Source: CAIWHR01 sp963843595
GTDB lineage: Bacteria > Pseudomonadota > Gammaproteobacteria > Burkholderiales > Casimicrobiaceae
Direction of reading: 5' to 3'
Assembly (NCBI GenBank): GCA_963843595.1
Contig: CAWJLG010000017.1
Location: forward strand, 62,001 to 126,000
Length of the DNA stretch: 64,000 bases
The position numbers were made by a program, and so were the translations under genes. Below, in pieces: positions 17,647-26,378 of this stretch. The notes under the pieces are model-generated. The model was not told the DNA's origin. It did no database searches and worked only from the letters and a program-made list of their open reading frames with translations. Within the stretch, counting starts at the first letter, position 1. The number at the start of each line of letters is the position of its first letter.

Positions 17647-19368
17647 TCAGGCGTCGGGCGCCCCCGCCGCCGGCGCCGATTCCGGATTCGGCGCGTCGCG
17701 CAGATCGCGACGCAGGACCTTGCCGATCGGCGTCTTCGGCAAGGCGTCGCGGAACTCGACGTGGCGGGGCAACTTGTATCCAGTGAGCCGGGTCTTGCAG
17801 TGCGTGATCACCGCTTCCTTCGTGAGTTCGGGATCCTTCCGCACGATCACCACCTTCACCGCCTCGCCCGTCTTCTGATCGGGAACGCCCACGACCCCGC
17901 ATTCGAGCACGCCCGGATGCATGGCCACGACGCTCTCGATCTCATTCGGATAGACGTTGAAACCCGACACCAGGATCATGTCCTTCTTGCGATCGGTGAT
18001 GGTGACGTAACCCGCTGCATCCAGATGGCCGATGTCGCCCGTCTTCAACCAGCCGTCCTGCATCACCTTGGCGGTTTCCTCGGGATTGTTCCAGTAGCCC
18101 TTCATCACCTGCGGGCCGCGGACACACAGTTCCCCCGTGTGCGGCTCGATGTCGCCTTCGCCGTTCCACACCGGCAATTCCTTGAAGCCGTCATCGCGGA
18201 TCGACACCTCGGTGGACGAGAACGGCAGGCCGATGGTGCCGTTCCAGGATGCCTCCAGAGGGTTGGCGCATACGCCAGGCGAGGCCTCGGTCAGCCCGTA
18301 CGCTTCGGTGATATACCGTCCGGTCACCTGCTGCCAGCGCTCGGCCACGGGCCTCTGCACCGCCGCACCGCCGCCGACCACCACCTTCAACGCGGAAAAA
18401 TCGAGCTCCCCGAATCCGGGCGTGTTCAGGAGGCCGTTGAACAGCGTGTTGACGCCGGTCATGGCAGTCCACTTCCACCGGCCGAGTTCCTTGACGAAGT
18501 CCGGCATGTCGCGCGGGTTGGTGATGAGCACGACCAGGCTGCCCCACTTCATGAACGCCAGCGTCGAGGTGAGCGAGAAGATGTGGTAGAGCGGCAGCGG
18601 GGCAACGACGATTTCGGTGCCCGCCTTGAAGCTGCCCGAGATCCACGTCCCCGTCTGCTCCACATTGGCGAGCATGTTGCGATGGGTGAGGATCGCGCCC
18701 TTTGCGACCCCCGTGGTGCCGCCGGTGTACTGCAGGAACGCGATGTCGTCGTGCGTCACTTTGACGGGTGTGAACGGCGACGCCGCGCCGCGCGCGAGCG
18801 CCGCGCGGAGGGTCACGGCACCGTCGATGTGCCATGCGGGCACCATCTTCTTCACGTTCTTGATGACGAAGTTGACGATCCAGCGCTTCGGGACCGGCAG
18901 GAGGTCGCCGACCTGGGTCGTGATCACGTGCTCGACCGAGGTGTTCCCAAGTACCTGCTGCAGTACGCCGGCGAAGTTTTCGACGATGACGATCACCTTG
19001 GCGCCGGAGTCCTTCAACTGGTGCTGAAGCTCGCGCGCCGTGTAGAGAGGATTGACGTTCACCACCGTCATGCCGGCGCGCAGGATGCCGAACAGCGCCA
19101 CCGGATATTGCAGCAGGTTGGGCGACATGATGGCGACGCGCTCGCCCCTCCCCATGCCCGGAAGTCCTTGCAGAAACGCAGCGAAATCCCGCGATAGCCG
19201 GTCCAGTTCGGCATAGGTAATCGTGCCGCCGAGGTTGTGGAAAGCCGGCTTGTCGGCAAACTTTGCGGCGATGTTCCCGAAAAAGTCTGCGACCGAACTG
19301 AATTGGTCCGGGTCAATTTCGGACGGCATGCCGGCCGGATAGCTTTTCAGCCAGATTCTTTCGACCAT
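17647..19368 (-). CDS. fadD: long-chain acyl-CoA synthetase
   Basis: A 573-residue AMP-forming ligase that activates fatty acids to acyl-CoA. The ATP/AMP signature YTGGTTGVAKGA, the A5 motif YGLTEASPGVC, the A7 hinge GWLKTGDIGHLD and the A8 region KKDMILVSGFNVYPNEIE are all present and in order, and a late conserved lysine is in PKTPIGKVLRRDLR. It is a few residues longer than E. coli FadD (561). GAGGAG lies seven bases before the ATG. It follows the Bug-type binding protein gene by 140 bases on the same strand. Fatty-acid specificity is inferred from family resemblance. Confidence 0.9.
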   Translation of the reverse strand: MVERIWLKSYPAGMPSEIDPDQFSSVADFFGNIAAKFADKPAFHNLGGTITYAELDRLSRDFAAFLQGLPGMGRGERVAIMSPNLLQYPVALFGILRAGMTVVNVNPLYTARELQHQLKDSGAKVIVIVENFAGVLQQVLGNTSVEHVITTQVGDLLPVPKRWIVNFVIKNVKKMVPAWHIDGAVTLRAALARGAASPFTPVKVTHDDIAFLQYTGGTTGVAKGAILTHRNMLANVEQTGTWISGSFKAGTEIVVAPLPLYHIFSLTSTLAFMKWGSLVVLITNPRDMPDFVKELGRWKWTAMTGVNTLFNGLLNTPGFGELDFSALKVVVGGGAAVQRPVAERWQQVTGRYITEAYGLTEASPGVCANPLEASWNGTIGLPFSSTEVSIRDDGFKELPVWNGEGDIEPHTGELCVRGPQVMKGYWNNPEETAKVMQDGWLKTGDIGHLDAAGYVTITDRKKDMILVSGFNVYPNEIESVVAMHPGVLECGVVGVPDQKTGEAVKVVIVRKDPELTKEAVITHCKTRLTGYKLPRHVEFRDALPKTPIGKVLRRDLRDAPNPESAPAAGAPDA

Positions 19369-19508
19369 GATCTTCTCCTCTCATCGACCCCGGCTGCGTC
19401 GATCACTTCCGCAAGAATGCGCACGTGCTCGAGTGGCCGCTGCTGCCTGGATCGGACGCTGGCGAATCGCGTGATGCGAACGGGGGCGGACGACGGGTCG
19501 ACCCCACC

Positions 19509-20459
19509 CTATTTCTTGCCCAGGCCCAGGGCCTGCGCGCCTTCGGTGTAGATGCGGATCTTGTCCTTCATGAAGGCATCCATCTGCTCCGTGCCGACGT
19601 TGACCAGCTCGAACCCGCTCTTGGCGGCGAGCTCCTTCATCTCGGGATCGTTGTTCAGGGCAGCCCACAGGTCCGACAGGCGTTTGCGCGCCTCGGGCGG
19701 CGTGCTCCTGGGCACGCCAATGCCTCGGTAGGCGCCGTCGATCCAGTCGACACCGAGTTCGCGGAAGGTGGGCACATCGGGCAGCAGCGGGTGGCGCTTT
19801 TCCATGGCAATGGCGAGAGCGCGCACCTTGCCCTTGTTGTTGATGGCAAATGCCGAGTAGGACATTGCGCCGTCGACCTGGCCCCCGAACACGGCCGTCG
19901 TCATGTCGCCCGTGCCCTTGAACGGAATATAGTTGGTCTTGACGCCAAAGGCGGCATTCATGCGCTCATGCGCGGCGTGGTTGGCCGAATTCAGGCCCGA
20001 GCCGCCCAGGTTGAGCTTGCCCGGATCGGCCTTGGCCGCCTTGATGAAATCGGCAAAGGTCTTGATGGGACTTTGCTCGGGCACGACCAGAACGTCGGGC
20101 GTGTAGTGGAACCAGAACACCGGCGTGATGTCCTGGGTCTTGTACTGCACCTGTCCCTCGAGCGGCTGGAAAACGATATGCGGCAGGTTGATGCCCACCA
20201 CGTTGAACCCGTCACCCGGCAGGTTGTTGATCTGCGCCCACATCACCCCGCCCCCGGCGCCCGCCTTGTACTGGATGATCGTGTCGATGTTCGGGCACTT
20301 TTTCTTCAGCACGATCTGCTGATGGCGCGCCGAAAGATCCGATTCGCCGCCCGGCGGAAAGGCCTGCCAGTAGAGCAGGTTCTTGTCGGGGCAGCTCTGG
20401 GCCGCCGCCCAGGGCGACAGCAACACGAGGCACAAGGCTGAGAGCAGCTTCTTCATCAT
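19509..20459 (-). CDS. tripartite tricarboxylate transporter substrate-binding protein (Bug/TctC family)
   Basis: A 316-residue periplasmic binding protein with a signal peptide (MMKKLLSALCLVLLSPWAAA). WQAFPPGGESDLSAR and YKAGAGGGVMWAQI are the ligand-binding loops of Bug receptors, and PFKGTGDMTTAVFGGQVDGA is the conserved central motif. A free cysteine pair (SCPDKN and KKCPN) near the N-terminus is less usual and may form a disulfide. AGGAG precedes two adjacent ATG codons; either could start translation. It lies 40 bases downstream of the TtuC/DmlA gene, so its ligand may be tartrate, malate or a related acid. No TctA/TctB membrane genes are nearby. Confidence 0.87.
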   Translation of the reverse strand: MMKKLLSALCLVLLSPWAAAQSCPDKNLLYWQAFPPGGESDLSARHQQIVLKKKCPNIDTIIQYKAGAGGGVMWAQINNLPGDGFNVVGINLPHIVFQPLEGQVQYKTQDITPVFWFHYTPDVLVVPEQSPIKTFADFIKAAKADPGKLNLGGSGLNSANHAAHERMNAAFGVKTNYIPFKGTGDMTTAVFGGQVDGAMSYSAFAINNKGKVRALAIAMEKRHPLLPDVPTFRELGVDWIDGAYRGIGVPRSTPPEARKRLSDLWAALNNDPEMKELAAKSGFELVNVGTEQMDAFMKDKIRIYTEGAQALGLGKK

Positions 20460-20499
20460 CGGACTCCTGTGATTGTTTCTACCAACCCCGTGTCGACCG

Positions 20500-21591
20500 T
20501 CAGGCGGCCTGCTGCATGGTATCCGCGGTGGCGATCCATGCACACACCGCCGCAGTCACCTGCGCCGTGGTGGCGGTGCCTCCAAGATCGCGCGTATGCA
20601 GCGCCGCGTTGGCGGTCACCGATTCGATCGCGGACATCAGGGTCGCCGCCGCGCGAGCCTCGCCCAGATGCTCGAGCAGCATGACGCAGCTCCAGAAGGT
20701 TCCGACCGGATTGGCGATGCCCTTCCCCATGATGTCGAAAGCCGAGCCGTGGATCGGCTCGAACATGCTGGGGTAGCGCCGCTCCGGGTCGATGTTGCCG
20801 GTAGGCGCAATGCCGAGGCTCCCCGCCAGCGCGGCGGCCAGGTCACTCAGGATGTCGGCATGCAGGTTGGTGGCCACGATGGTGTCGAGCGAAGCCGGTC
20901 GGTTGACCATTCGCGCCGTCGCCGCATCCACGAGCTCCTTGTCCCAGGTGACGTCCGGGAACTCACGGCTGACCTCCACGGCGATCTCGTCCCACATCAC
21001 CATGGCGTGCCGCTGCGCGTTGGATTTGGTGACCACCGTGAGCAGCTTGCGCGGGCGCGACCGTGCAAGCCCGAAGGCATACCGCATGATGCGCTCGACG
21101 CCTGCCCGCGTCATGATCGACACGTCCGTGGCCGCCTCGATGGGATGGCCCTGATGCACGCGCCCGCCGACGCCCGCGTATTCGCCCTCGGAGTTCTCGC
21201 GCACGATCACCCAGTTGAGGTCCTGGGGGCCGCAGCGCTTCAAAGGCGCGTCGATGCCGGGCAGGATTCGGGTGGGCCGCACGTTGGCATACTGGTCGAA
21301 ACCCTGGCAAATCTTCAGGCGCAGGCCCCACAGCGTGACATGGTCGGGAATATTCGGATCGCCCGCCGATCCGAACAGAATGGCATCCATGTTGCGCAGC
21401 TGGTCGAGCCCGTCGTCCGGCATCATCAGCCCGTGCCGGCGATACCAGTCGCCGCCCCAGCCGAATTCGGTGAACTCGAAGCTGAATTGGCTTTGCCGTC
21501 GTGCCAGGGCTTCCAGAACCTGTTGCCCCGCCGGGACCACTTCCTTGCCGATGCCATCGCCGGGAATGGTGGCGATCCGATAGATCTTCAC
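20500..21591 (-). CDS. tartrate/D-malate dehydrogenase family enzyme
   Basis: A 363-residue NAD-dependent beta-decarboxylating dehydrogenase of the TtuC/DmlA branch. IATIPGDGIGKEV is the N-terminal motif, VIVRENSEGEYAGVGG is the substrate loop characteristic of the tartrate/D-malate group, and NLHADILSDLAAALAGSLG with EPIHGSAFDIMGKG form the metal and NAD sites. The enzyme would convert D-malate or tartrate to pyruvate or glycerate-type products. The GTG at 21591 was chosen because GAGGAGG precedes it and MKIYRIA-type starts are usual in the family. It is the first gene before the Bug receptor. Confidence 0.88.
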   Translation of the reverse strand: MKIYRIATIPGDGIGKEVVPAGQQVLEALARRQSQFSFEFTEFGWGGDWYRRHGLMMPDDGLDQLRNMDAILFGSAGDPNIPDHVTLWGLRLKICQGFDQYANVRPTRILPGIDAPLKRCGPQDLNWVIVRENSEGEYAGVGGRVHQGHPIEAATDVSIMTRAGVERIMRYAFGLARSRPRKLLTVVTKSNAQRHAMVMWDEIAVEVSREFPDVTWDKELVDAATARMVNRPASLDTIVATNLHADILSDLAAALAGSLGIAPTGNIDPERRYPSMFEPIHGSAFDIMGKGIANPVGTFWSCVMLLEHLGEARAAATLMSAIESVTANAALHTRDLGGTATTAQVTAAVCAWIATADTMQQAA

Positions 21592-21697
21592 GTGACCTCC
21601 TCGAGTGGGTGCGCAAACCCGTTCCGACAGCGTCACAACGTGGGCGCCGCTTCGGTCACGAGCATGACGGTGCGGGCGGGAACTGCCGCGCTGTCGT

Positions 21698-21726
21698 GAA
21701 TGTTTACACAAATCGCTCACCGTCAA
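21698..21726 (-). promoter_or_regulatory. weak candidate promoter of the dehydrogenase-Bug operon
   Basis: On the minus strand TTGACG (21721-21726) is followed after 17 bases by ACATTC. The -35 matches consensus in five of six positions but the -10 is poor, so this could be an activator-dependent promoter or chance. It would leave a leader of about 100 bases. Confidence 0.3.
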
Positions 21727-21853
21727 GCGTTTCGCTTCGGCAATTCGCCCGCCGAGGCCTGTTTTGGCAGTTCATTTGATTGCCGGCACGCGATATGCAT
21801 GTCACCGGGCAACGGTCCAACGCGTCCGTTCCTTCCCGAAGAAGGAGCCTGTC

Positions 21854-22027
21854 ATGCTCAAGGTTGAACTGCACAACTGCGACACCAACGGCGATCCTGC
21901 GCCGAGCTTTGCCACCGATGCCGAAATCGAGTTCGCGGAACAGTTGCGATACCGAGTCGAGGAGCGGCTCCTCGCACACACTGCGGCACCTGCGCCACTC
22001 CACGAGCCTTCGAGCGAACGCCGCTGA
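21854..22027 (+). CDS. small acidic protein of unknown function
   Basis: A 57-residue protein beginning MLKVELHNCDTNGDPAP, with an amphipathic middle (EIEFAEQLRYRVEERLLA). GAAGGAG lies eight bases before the ATG, which supports translation. I recognise no family. It is convergent with the ABC1 kinase gene, ending 56 bases from it. Confidence 0.5.
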   Translation: MLKVELHNCDTNGDPAPSFATDAEIEFAEQLRYRVEERLLAHTAAPAPLHEPSSERR

Positions 22028-22083
22028 TTCGATCGGGCGAGTGCCGAGTTCGGCGCGACACAGCGTCGCCGGGCACCGGCGTC

Positions 22084-23403
22084 TCATCGCTGCGGCAGGA
22101 ATGGCAGCACAAGCGCGCGCGCATCGACGCGCGCCCCGATGCGGGCCAGCAGCAGAAACGAACCGACGAGCTTGCGATGCAGAAAGATGGTCTCGGGAGG
22201 CGGCGATCGCAGGAGCCCACGCCGGAACGCGAGATCGAATCCCAGCGCGCGCACGCGTGAAGGCAGGTCCGACGCGGGAAAATCGTACCTGCCCGCGTGT
22301 CGAAGCGGTTCGCAGACGAGGAAGATGACATCGACCACCGCCTGGACGCGCTCCGGGGAATCGTCGGCCGCCGCGTAGCCGATCCGGATTGCCTCGCGGG
22401 CGACGGCATTGCGATCGCCGTCGATCACGCCCCGGGTGATGCGCGCGTAGTTGGCGACGAAGGCTGTGCCGAAGCGTTGCGTCGCGCCGAAATCGAGAAG
22501 CACCACGCGGCGGCTCGCCGGCTGATACAGGTAGTTCGCGAAGTTGGGATCGGTCTGCATGACGCGGAACTCGAACAGCTCGCGAAACAGCAGACGCTCG
22601 AGCAGGGATCCGACGGCGTCGCGACGCGCCTGCGGCGCAGCGTCGAGCACGTCGAGCGGCTCGCCTTCCACGAAATCCATGGCCATGACCCGCGGCGTCG
22701 TCAGGTCCCAGTGCACGCGCGGAACGAGCAGAGCCGGCTCGTCGGCGACCAGCCGCGCGTAACGTTCCAGAAAACGAGACTCGCTGACGTAATCGGCTTC
22801 CTGCGCGAGCTGGCGCTTGGCCTCGGCCGCCAAGCCGCCGACGTCGAGATCGAGCGGCAGCAGATTGAAGAGCCGCAACAGCGCCGCGACGTTGTCGACG
22901 TCGCTCGCAATCGAACGAGCCACACCCGGATACTGGATCTTCAGCGCGAGGTCACGACCGTCGGACGTGGTTGCGCGATGCACCTGCCCGATCGAAGCGG
23001 CCGCAATGGGCTCGTCGTCGAACGTGGAGAATCGTCGCTCCCAGCCTTTGCCGTACTCGCGACCAAGCACGCGCCTGAGCTGTTGGGGAGGCATCGGCGT
23101 GGCCTGCGCGCGCAGGACCGCGAAAGCCTGGGCGAACTCCGGAGGCAGGACGTCTTCGCCCTGAAGCGAAATCAGCTGCCCGATCTTCATGGCTGCGCCG
23201 CGCAGACGGCCAAGTCGCGCCGCGAGCCGTTGCGCATTCGGAGCGGACAGCAGCGCGCTGCCAAGATCGCCCGCCTCGCCGCGCGCGAATCGCCGTAGCC
23301 TCTCGGCGGCCGCACCTACCGCGAGTTCTCCCGCCGCAAGGCCGATGCGCGCGATTCGGCCGAGGCGGGTCTGGGGAATCGGGGCGGGTGACGGTTTAGG
23401 CAT
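22084..23403 (-). CDS. ABC1/UbiB-family atypical kinase
   Basis: A 439-residue protein of the ABC1 (AarF/UbiB/Coq8) family. The diagnostic KxGQ motif is in AAMKIGQLISLQ near residue 80, the alanine-rich loop is AAASIGQVHRA, the catalytic lysine is in LALKIQYPG, the metal loop is QTDPNFANYLY and the DFG equivalent is VLLDFGATQ. Family members support ubiquinone synthesis through ATPase activity. This one lacks the C-terminal membrane helices of housekeeping UbiB, so it is more likely an accessory paralogue. It stands alone in the window. Confidence 0.85.
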   Translation of the reverse strand: MPKPSPAPIPQTRLGRIARIGLAAGELAVGAAAERLRRFARGEAGDLGSALLSAPNAQRLAARLGRLRGAAMKIGQLISLQGEDVLPPEFAQAFAVLRAQATPMPPQQLRRVLGREYGKGWERRFSTFDDEPIAAASIGQVHRATTSDGRDLALKIQYPGVARSIASDVDNVAALLRLFNLLPLDLDVGGLAAEAKRQLAQEADYVSESRFLERYARLVADEPALLVPRVHWDLTTPRVMAMDFVEGEPLDVLDAAPQARRDAVGSLLERLLFRELFEFRVMQTDPNFANYLYQPASRRVVLLDFGATQRFGTAFVANYARITRGVIDGDRNAVAREAIRIGYAAADDSPERVQAVVDVIFLVCEPLRHAGRYDFPASDLPSRVRALGFDLAFRRGLLRSPPPETIFLHRKLVGSFLLLARIGARVDARALVLPFLPQR

Positions 23404-23857
23404 CGTTGAGTGGTTTGCGGCACCGATGTCCACCGCGGATGGTACGCGGCGGACAGGTTCGCGATGCCGCATGCATCCGCGGCCGATCCGGGCTCGATCA
23501 GGCCAATGAACGAGTTCGCCACCGATTTCGACCACTCGCGATGTCCCGAACGACGAAAGATCCGGACCTCATCGACCTCGAAAAGGGATCTCGTGCGCTC
23601 GGCGGCGCACGATCCGCGCTGGCCGACGTCCGTCGCCGAGCGGGGTGCGCGCGTACGGGTCAGCGCGCGGCGCGCTCGATCGAGCCGCGAAGCGGGAATG
23701 TGCTCGGCGCGACGCTGCAAGGATCGCGACGACACATGGCGCGCCGAATCGCGCAACGGCGTCCGCGAGCGGATTGCCGCATGGCACGAGGCGGCGCCCT
23801 AGGCCGCGTGAGCGCCTTCGAAAGCCGAGCCCCGGCAGAACGCCGCGGCCCCGCGCT
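23404..23857. other. intergenic region, no supported gene
   Basis: A 454-base stretch. Arginine-rich frames run through it on both strands, but their composition is that of out-of-frame GC-rich DNA and none has a plausible start signal or a known motif. It may hold the ABC1 kinase promoter or a decayed gene. Confidence 0.45.
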
Positions 23858-23977
23858 TCATTGCTTGATGAAGGGAGCGGCGTCGCTCGCGTGCTTCTTC
23901 TGCTGCTTGATCGTCTTCTTTTCCTTCGCCGTGTGCTGCGGCTTCTTCTTGCTTTGCTTCGGGGGCTGATGGGACAT
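23858..23977 (-). CDS. very small lysine-rich protein
   Basis: A 39-residue frame, MSHQPPKQSKKKPQHT then AKEKKTIKQQKKHASDA, ending PFIKQ. About a third of the residues are lysine, and the protein has no hydrophobic stretch, so it is probably cytoplasmic and may bind nucleic acid. GGAG lies seven bases before the ATG. The codons are lysine AAG throughout, as expected for a GC-rich host, which chance frames would not show. I do not recognise a characterised family. Confidence 0.6.
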   Translation of the reverse strand: MSHQPPKQSKKKPQHTAKEKKTIKQQKKHASDAAPFIKQ

Positions 23978-24316
23978 GGTTCGCTCCGGTCAAAACGCCA
24001 AATCGACGGCGCCCCGACACTATAGGCCGAAGTCTCGCGCCGCGGCGAGCCTGGGTCGCACGTGGGTGCGCAACGGCGCGGCGCGTCATTGCCACGACTG
24101 GTCTTTCATTTTCCGGTTCGCCCAATCGCGCGCAGGTCGGAGCCATATTGTTGCATTGCACCAATGGGTTGGCGTGTTCATCAGCCAGACGGATGCTATT
24201 GATCATAAACACTGATTTGACGCACCCTTGCGCGACCCCCATGTTCTGTTACCGCAGCGCAGCAATGATGCAGGTCGCGCTTCGGTTCATCGATTACCGA
24301 ACGATAGGAGTTCCCA
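23978..24316. other. divergent intergenic region
   Basis: A 339-base spacer between the lysine-rich small gene and the DUF3563 gene, which diverge. It is locally AT-richer near 24110-24230 (for example TTGATCATAAACACTG), as expected for a promoter region, but I could not choose a convincing -35/-10 pair. Confidence 0.4.
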
Positions 24317-24619
24317 ATGCGTAGCAATCAGCTCTCACCGAACATCCTGGATGGGCTCGGCATCTTCGCCCTGATGGCGAGGGCGCTTAGGCTCCCGAAT
24401 TCGGAATCCGAAACGCCCGGGCGCCGGGACACCAGCGCCAACGAGGGCCCAGGCAAGGCACCCGTATGCCGGCGCAGCCTGCTCGAACGTCTCGACCATT
24501 GGTTCTGGGTTCAGCAACAGCGAGAGGTCGAAGCGTATCTGGCAAAAGCAACGGACGTATTCGACCTCGAAGCGCGGATCCGTGCGCTCGATCGCAAAGG
24601 TCCTCACCCCTACGGATGA
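24317..24619 (+). CDS. DUF3563 family protein
   Basis: A 100-residue protein whose C-terminal half is DUF3563: RRSLLERLDHWFWVQQQREV and then EAYLAKATDVFDLEARIRAL. The N-terminal half is variable. The domain is common in Burkholderiales, usually as small proteins of about 50-70 residues, so this one has an extended N-terminus. AGGAG lies six bases before the ATG. Function is unknown; I note its position beside other small, possibly stress-related genes. Confidence 0.8.
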   Translation: MRSNQLSPNILDGLGIFALMARALRLPNSESETPGRRDTSANEGPGKAPVCRRSLLERLDHWFWVQQQREVEAYLAKATDVFDLEARIRALDRKGPHPYG

Positions 24620-24675
24620 TCGACCGTTGCAGCCACGCCACGCGCACTGCATTTCACGCGGCGGGAGGCTCTACG

Positions 24676-25282
24676 ATGACCATCACTGTCCAACAGCCTC
24701 GACGAAAGCGTGCGCGCCGCGCTCGTGGCGCACTTTCTCGCCCTGCCCCCGGAGGACCGGCGACTTCGGTTCGGCTCGTCGCTCTCTTCCCAGGGCATCG
24801 CCGCCTACGTCGACGACATCGATTTCGATCGCGACGCGATTTTCGCCGTTCACGATGACGGCCTCGCGCTCGTCGGCGTGGCCCATGTGGCCTTCGGGGA
24901 CGAGGTTGCCGAGCTGGGACTCTCGGTCCTGCCCGCGCACCGCGGTTGCGGCGTTGGCAGCGCACTCTTTGAGCGCGCCGTGGCCCACGCTCGCAACCGT
25001 TTCATACCCAGGCTCTACATGCACTGCCTCAACGAGAATGCGCCGATCATGCACATCGCGCAAAGGTTCGACATGGACATTGTCACGGACTCCGGCGACG
25101 CCGACGCGCACCTCGACCTGCCGCCGGCCTCCGCCAAGTCGATCACCGACGAATTCGTGACGAACCGGCTTGCGCTGTACGACTACGCCCTCAAGGCGCA
25201 CGTCGCGGCGTGGAAGCGCATCAATGCCGCGCTCGAAGGCACGGCCCATGTGCCGGGGTCCGATCCGGCCTGTACGGCGTAG
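24676..25282 (+). CDS. GNAT-family acetyltransferase (start frameshifted)
   Basis: A predicted 201-residue N-acetyltransferase. FAVHDDGLALVGVAHVAF and VAELGLSVLPAHRGCGVG (an R/Q-x-x-G-x-G/A-like acetyl-CoA loop) are the core strands, followed by HCLNENAPIMHIAQRFDM. The ATG at 24676 has GGAGG seven bases upstream, but its frame is wrong for the domain. One extra G at about 24688 explains this: removing it gives MTITSNSLDESVRAAL. Without repair the domain could only start at a CTG (24686) or GTG (24710). The substrate is unknown. It ends 16 bases before mgsA. Confidence 0.72.
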
Positions 25283-25298
25283 CGTCGAGACCGCCCTT

Positions 25299-25808
25299 AT
25301 GGATGCTCCTGTCGCCGTCGTCACTCCTCGGAAGCGCATCGCGCTCGTGGCCCACGACAACAAGAAGGCGGATCTGCTCGAATGGGCCCAATACAATCGT
25401 GATCTCCTGGCCAGCCATGAACTGTTGGCCACCGGGACGACCGGGACGCTGCTCGAAGACGCCTTGCAGGTCCCGGTGGTCAAGCTCCAGAGCGGTCCTT
25501 TGGGCGGCGACCAGCAGGTCGGCGCTCGCATTGCCGAAGGAACGGTCGACCTGGTCATCTTTTTCTGGGACCCGCTGCAGCCCCAGCCGCACGACCCCGA
25601 TGTCAAGGCGCTGCTGCGCATCGCGGTCGTCTGGAATATCCCGGTGGCCTGCAATCGGGCGTCGGCGGACTACATGATCTCCTCGCCGTTGCTGACCTCC
25701 GCTTACGAGCGTCAACTGCCGGAATACGAGGCGTATCAGAACCGGATGGTCAAGGTCGGGGACACTGCAGATGCCGTTGAGCTGGCCACTGCCGCGTCCC
25801 CGGGCTGA
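25299..25808 (+). CDS. mgsA: methylglyoxal synthase
   Basis: A 169-residue enzyme that converts dihydroxyacetone phosphate to methylglyoxal and phosphate, a bypass used under phosphate limitation. Conserved pieces are IALVAHDNKKADLLEWA, ATGTTGTLL for phosphate binding, QSGPLGGDQQ with the catalytic aspartate, and FFWDPLQPQPHDPDVKALLR. It is slightly longer than E. coli MgsA (152) at both ends. It closely follows the GNAT gene and is probably co-transcribed with it. A GC-rich hairpin follows. Confidence 0.93.
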   Translation: MDAPVAVVTPRKRIALVAHDNKKADLLEWAQYNRDLLASHELLATGTTGTLLEDALQVPVVKLQSGPLGGDQQVGARIAEGTVDLVIFFWDPLQPQPHDPDVKALLRIAVVWNIPVACNRASADYMISSPLLTSAYERQLPEYEAYQNRMVKVGDTADAVELATAASPG

Positions 25809-25818
25809 CCGATCTTCC

Positions 25819-25842
25819 GAGGGCGGCGCGTTGTGCGCCCTC
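25819..25842. terminator. candidate terminator after mgsA
   Basis: GAGGGCG and CGCCCTC form a seven-base perfect stem with a ten-base loop, starting ten bases after the mgsA stop. There is no T-tract, so the strength is uncertain. Confidence 0.4.
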
Positions 25843-25993
25843 ATGCCGGCGCGGCCGATCGTTCGAAAGTCGCTTGCAGCCAGGACATCGCGCGATAGCA
25901 GACGTGCCCGGCACTGATCACTGCAGCGTCTGCGAGGTAAACTCTCCGCTGGGATGAAGACCGTGGCCTGATCCTGTCGGCGAAGGAGGTCTC

Positions 25994-26239
25994 GTGAGCG
26001 AAAGCCGTTTGCTGACACCGCGTGAGGCAGAGGCCGTGGTCGAGGACCGCATCGAGCAGTTCGGACTGAACGCGTTGCCGCGCGTCAGCGTCACCGAGCT
26101 CGACAACGGTGCGTGGCGGGTGCGCTGGGAGCACGTCGAGCGCACCGTCGTGCCCATGACACGCGACGCGTGGTACGCGTGGCTCGAGGAGAATGTGGGG
26201 TCCCTCGACGCCGGCGACCTGACAACGACCGAGAGCTGA
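25994..26239 (+). CDS. small hypothetical protein
   Basis: An 81-residue soluble protein starting with GTG. AAGGAGG lies just upstream. The sequence (TPREAEAVVEDRIEQFGLNA, then WRVRWEHVERTVVPM and WYAWLEENVGSLD) looks like a compact alpha/beta domain with four tryptophans. I do not recognise a family. It is convergent with pdxH. Confidence 0.6.
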   Translation: MSESRLLTPREAEAVVEDRIEQFGLNALPRVSVTELDNGAWRVRWEHVERTVVPMTRDAWYAWLEENVGSLDAGDLTTTES

Positions 26240-26378
26240 GCGCAGGTCGACCGGCAAGCAGCGCGCAGTCCGCGAGCAACGCGGAGCGATCGACCACGGA
26301 ATCACTGCGTCTGCGCGCAGCGACGGCGGCGGCGGGCGACAGTCGCGGAAACGCGGACCATGACCGGCGATTGCGGCG

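Noticed and set aside
23406..23969. Plus-strand frame ending in a cysteine/phenylalanine-rich tail
   Set aside because: The tail is the antisense of the lysine-rich small gene, which has better codon use and an SD sequence.
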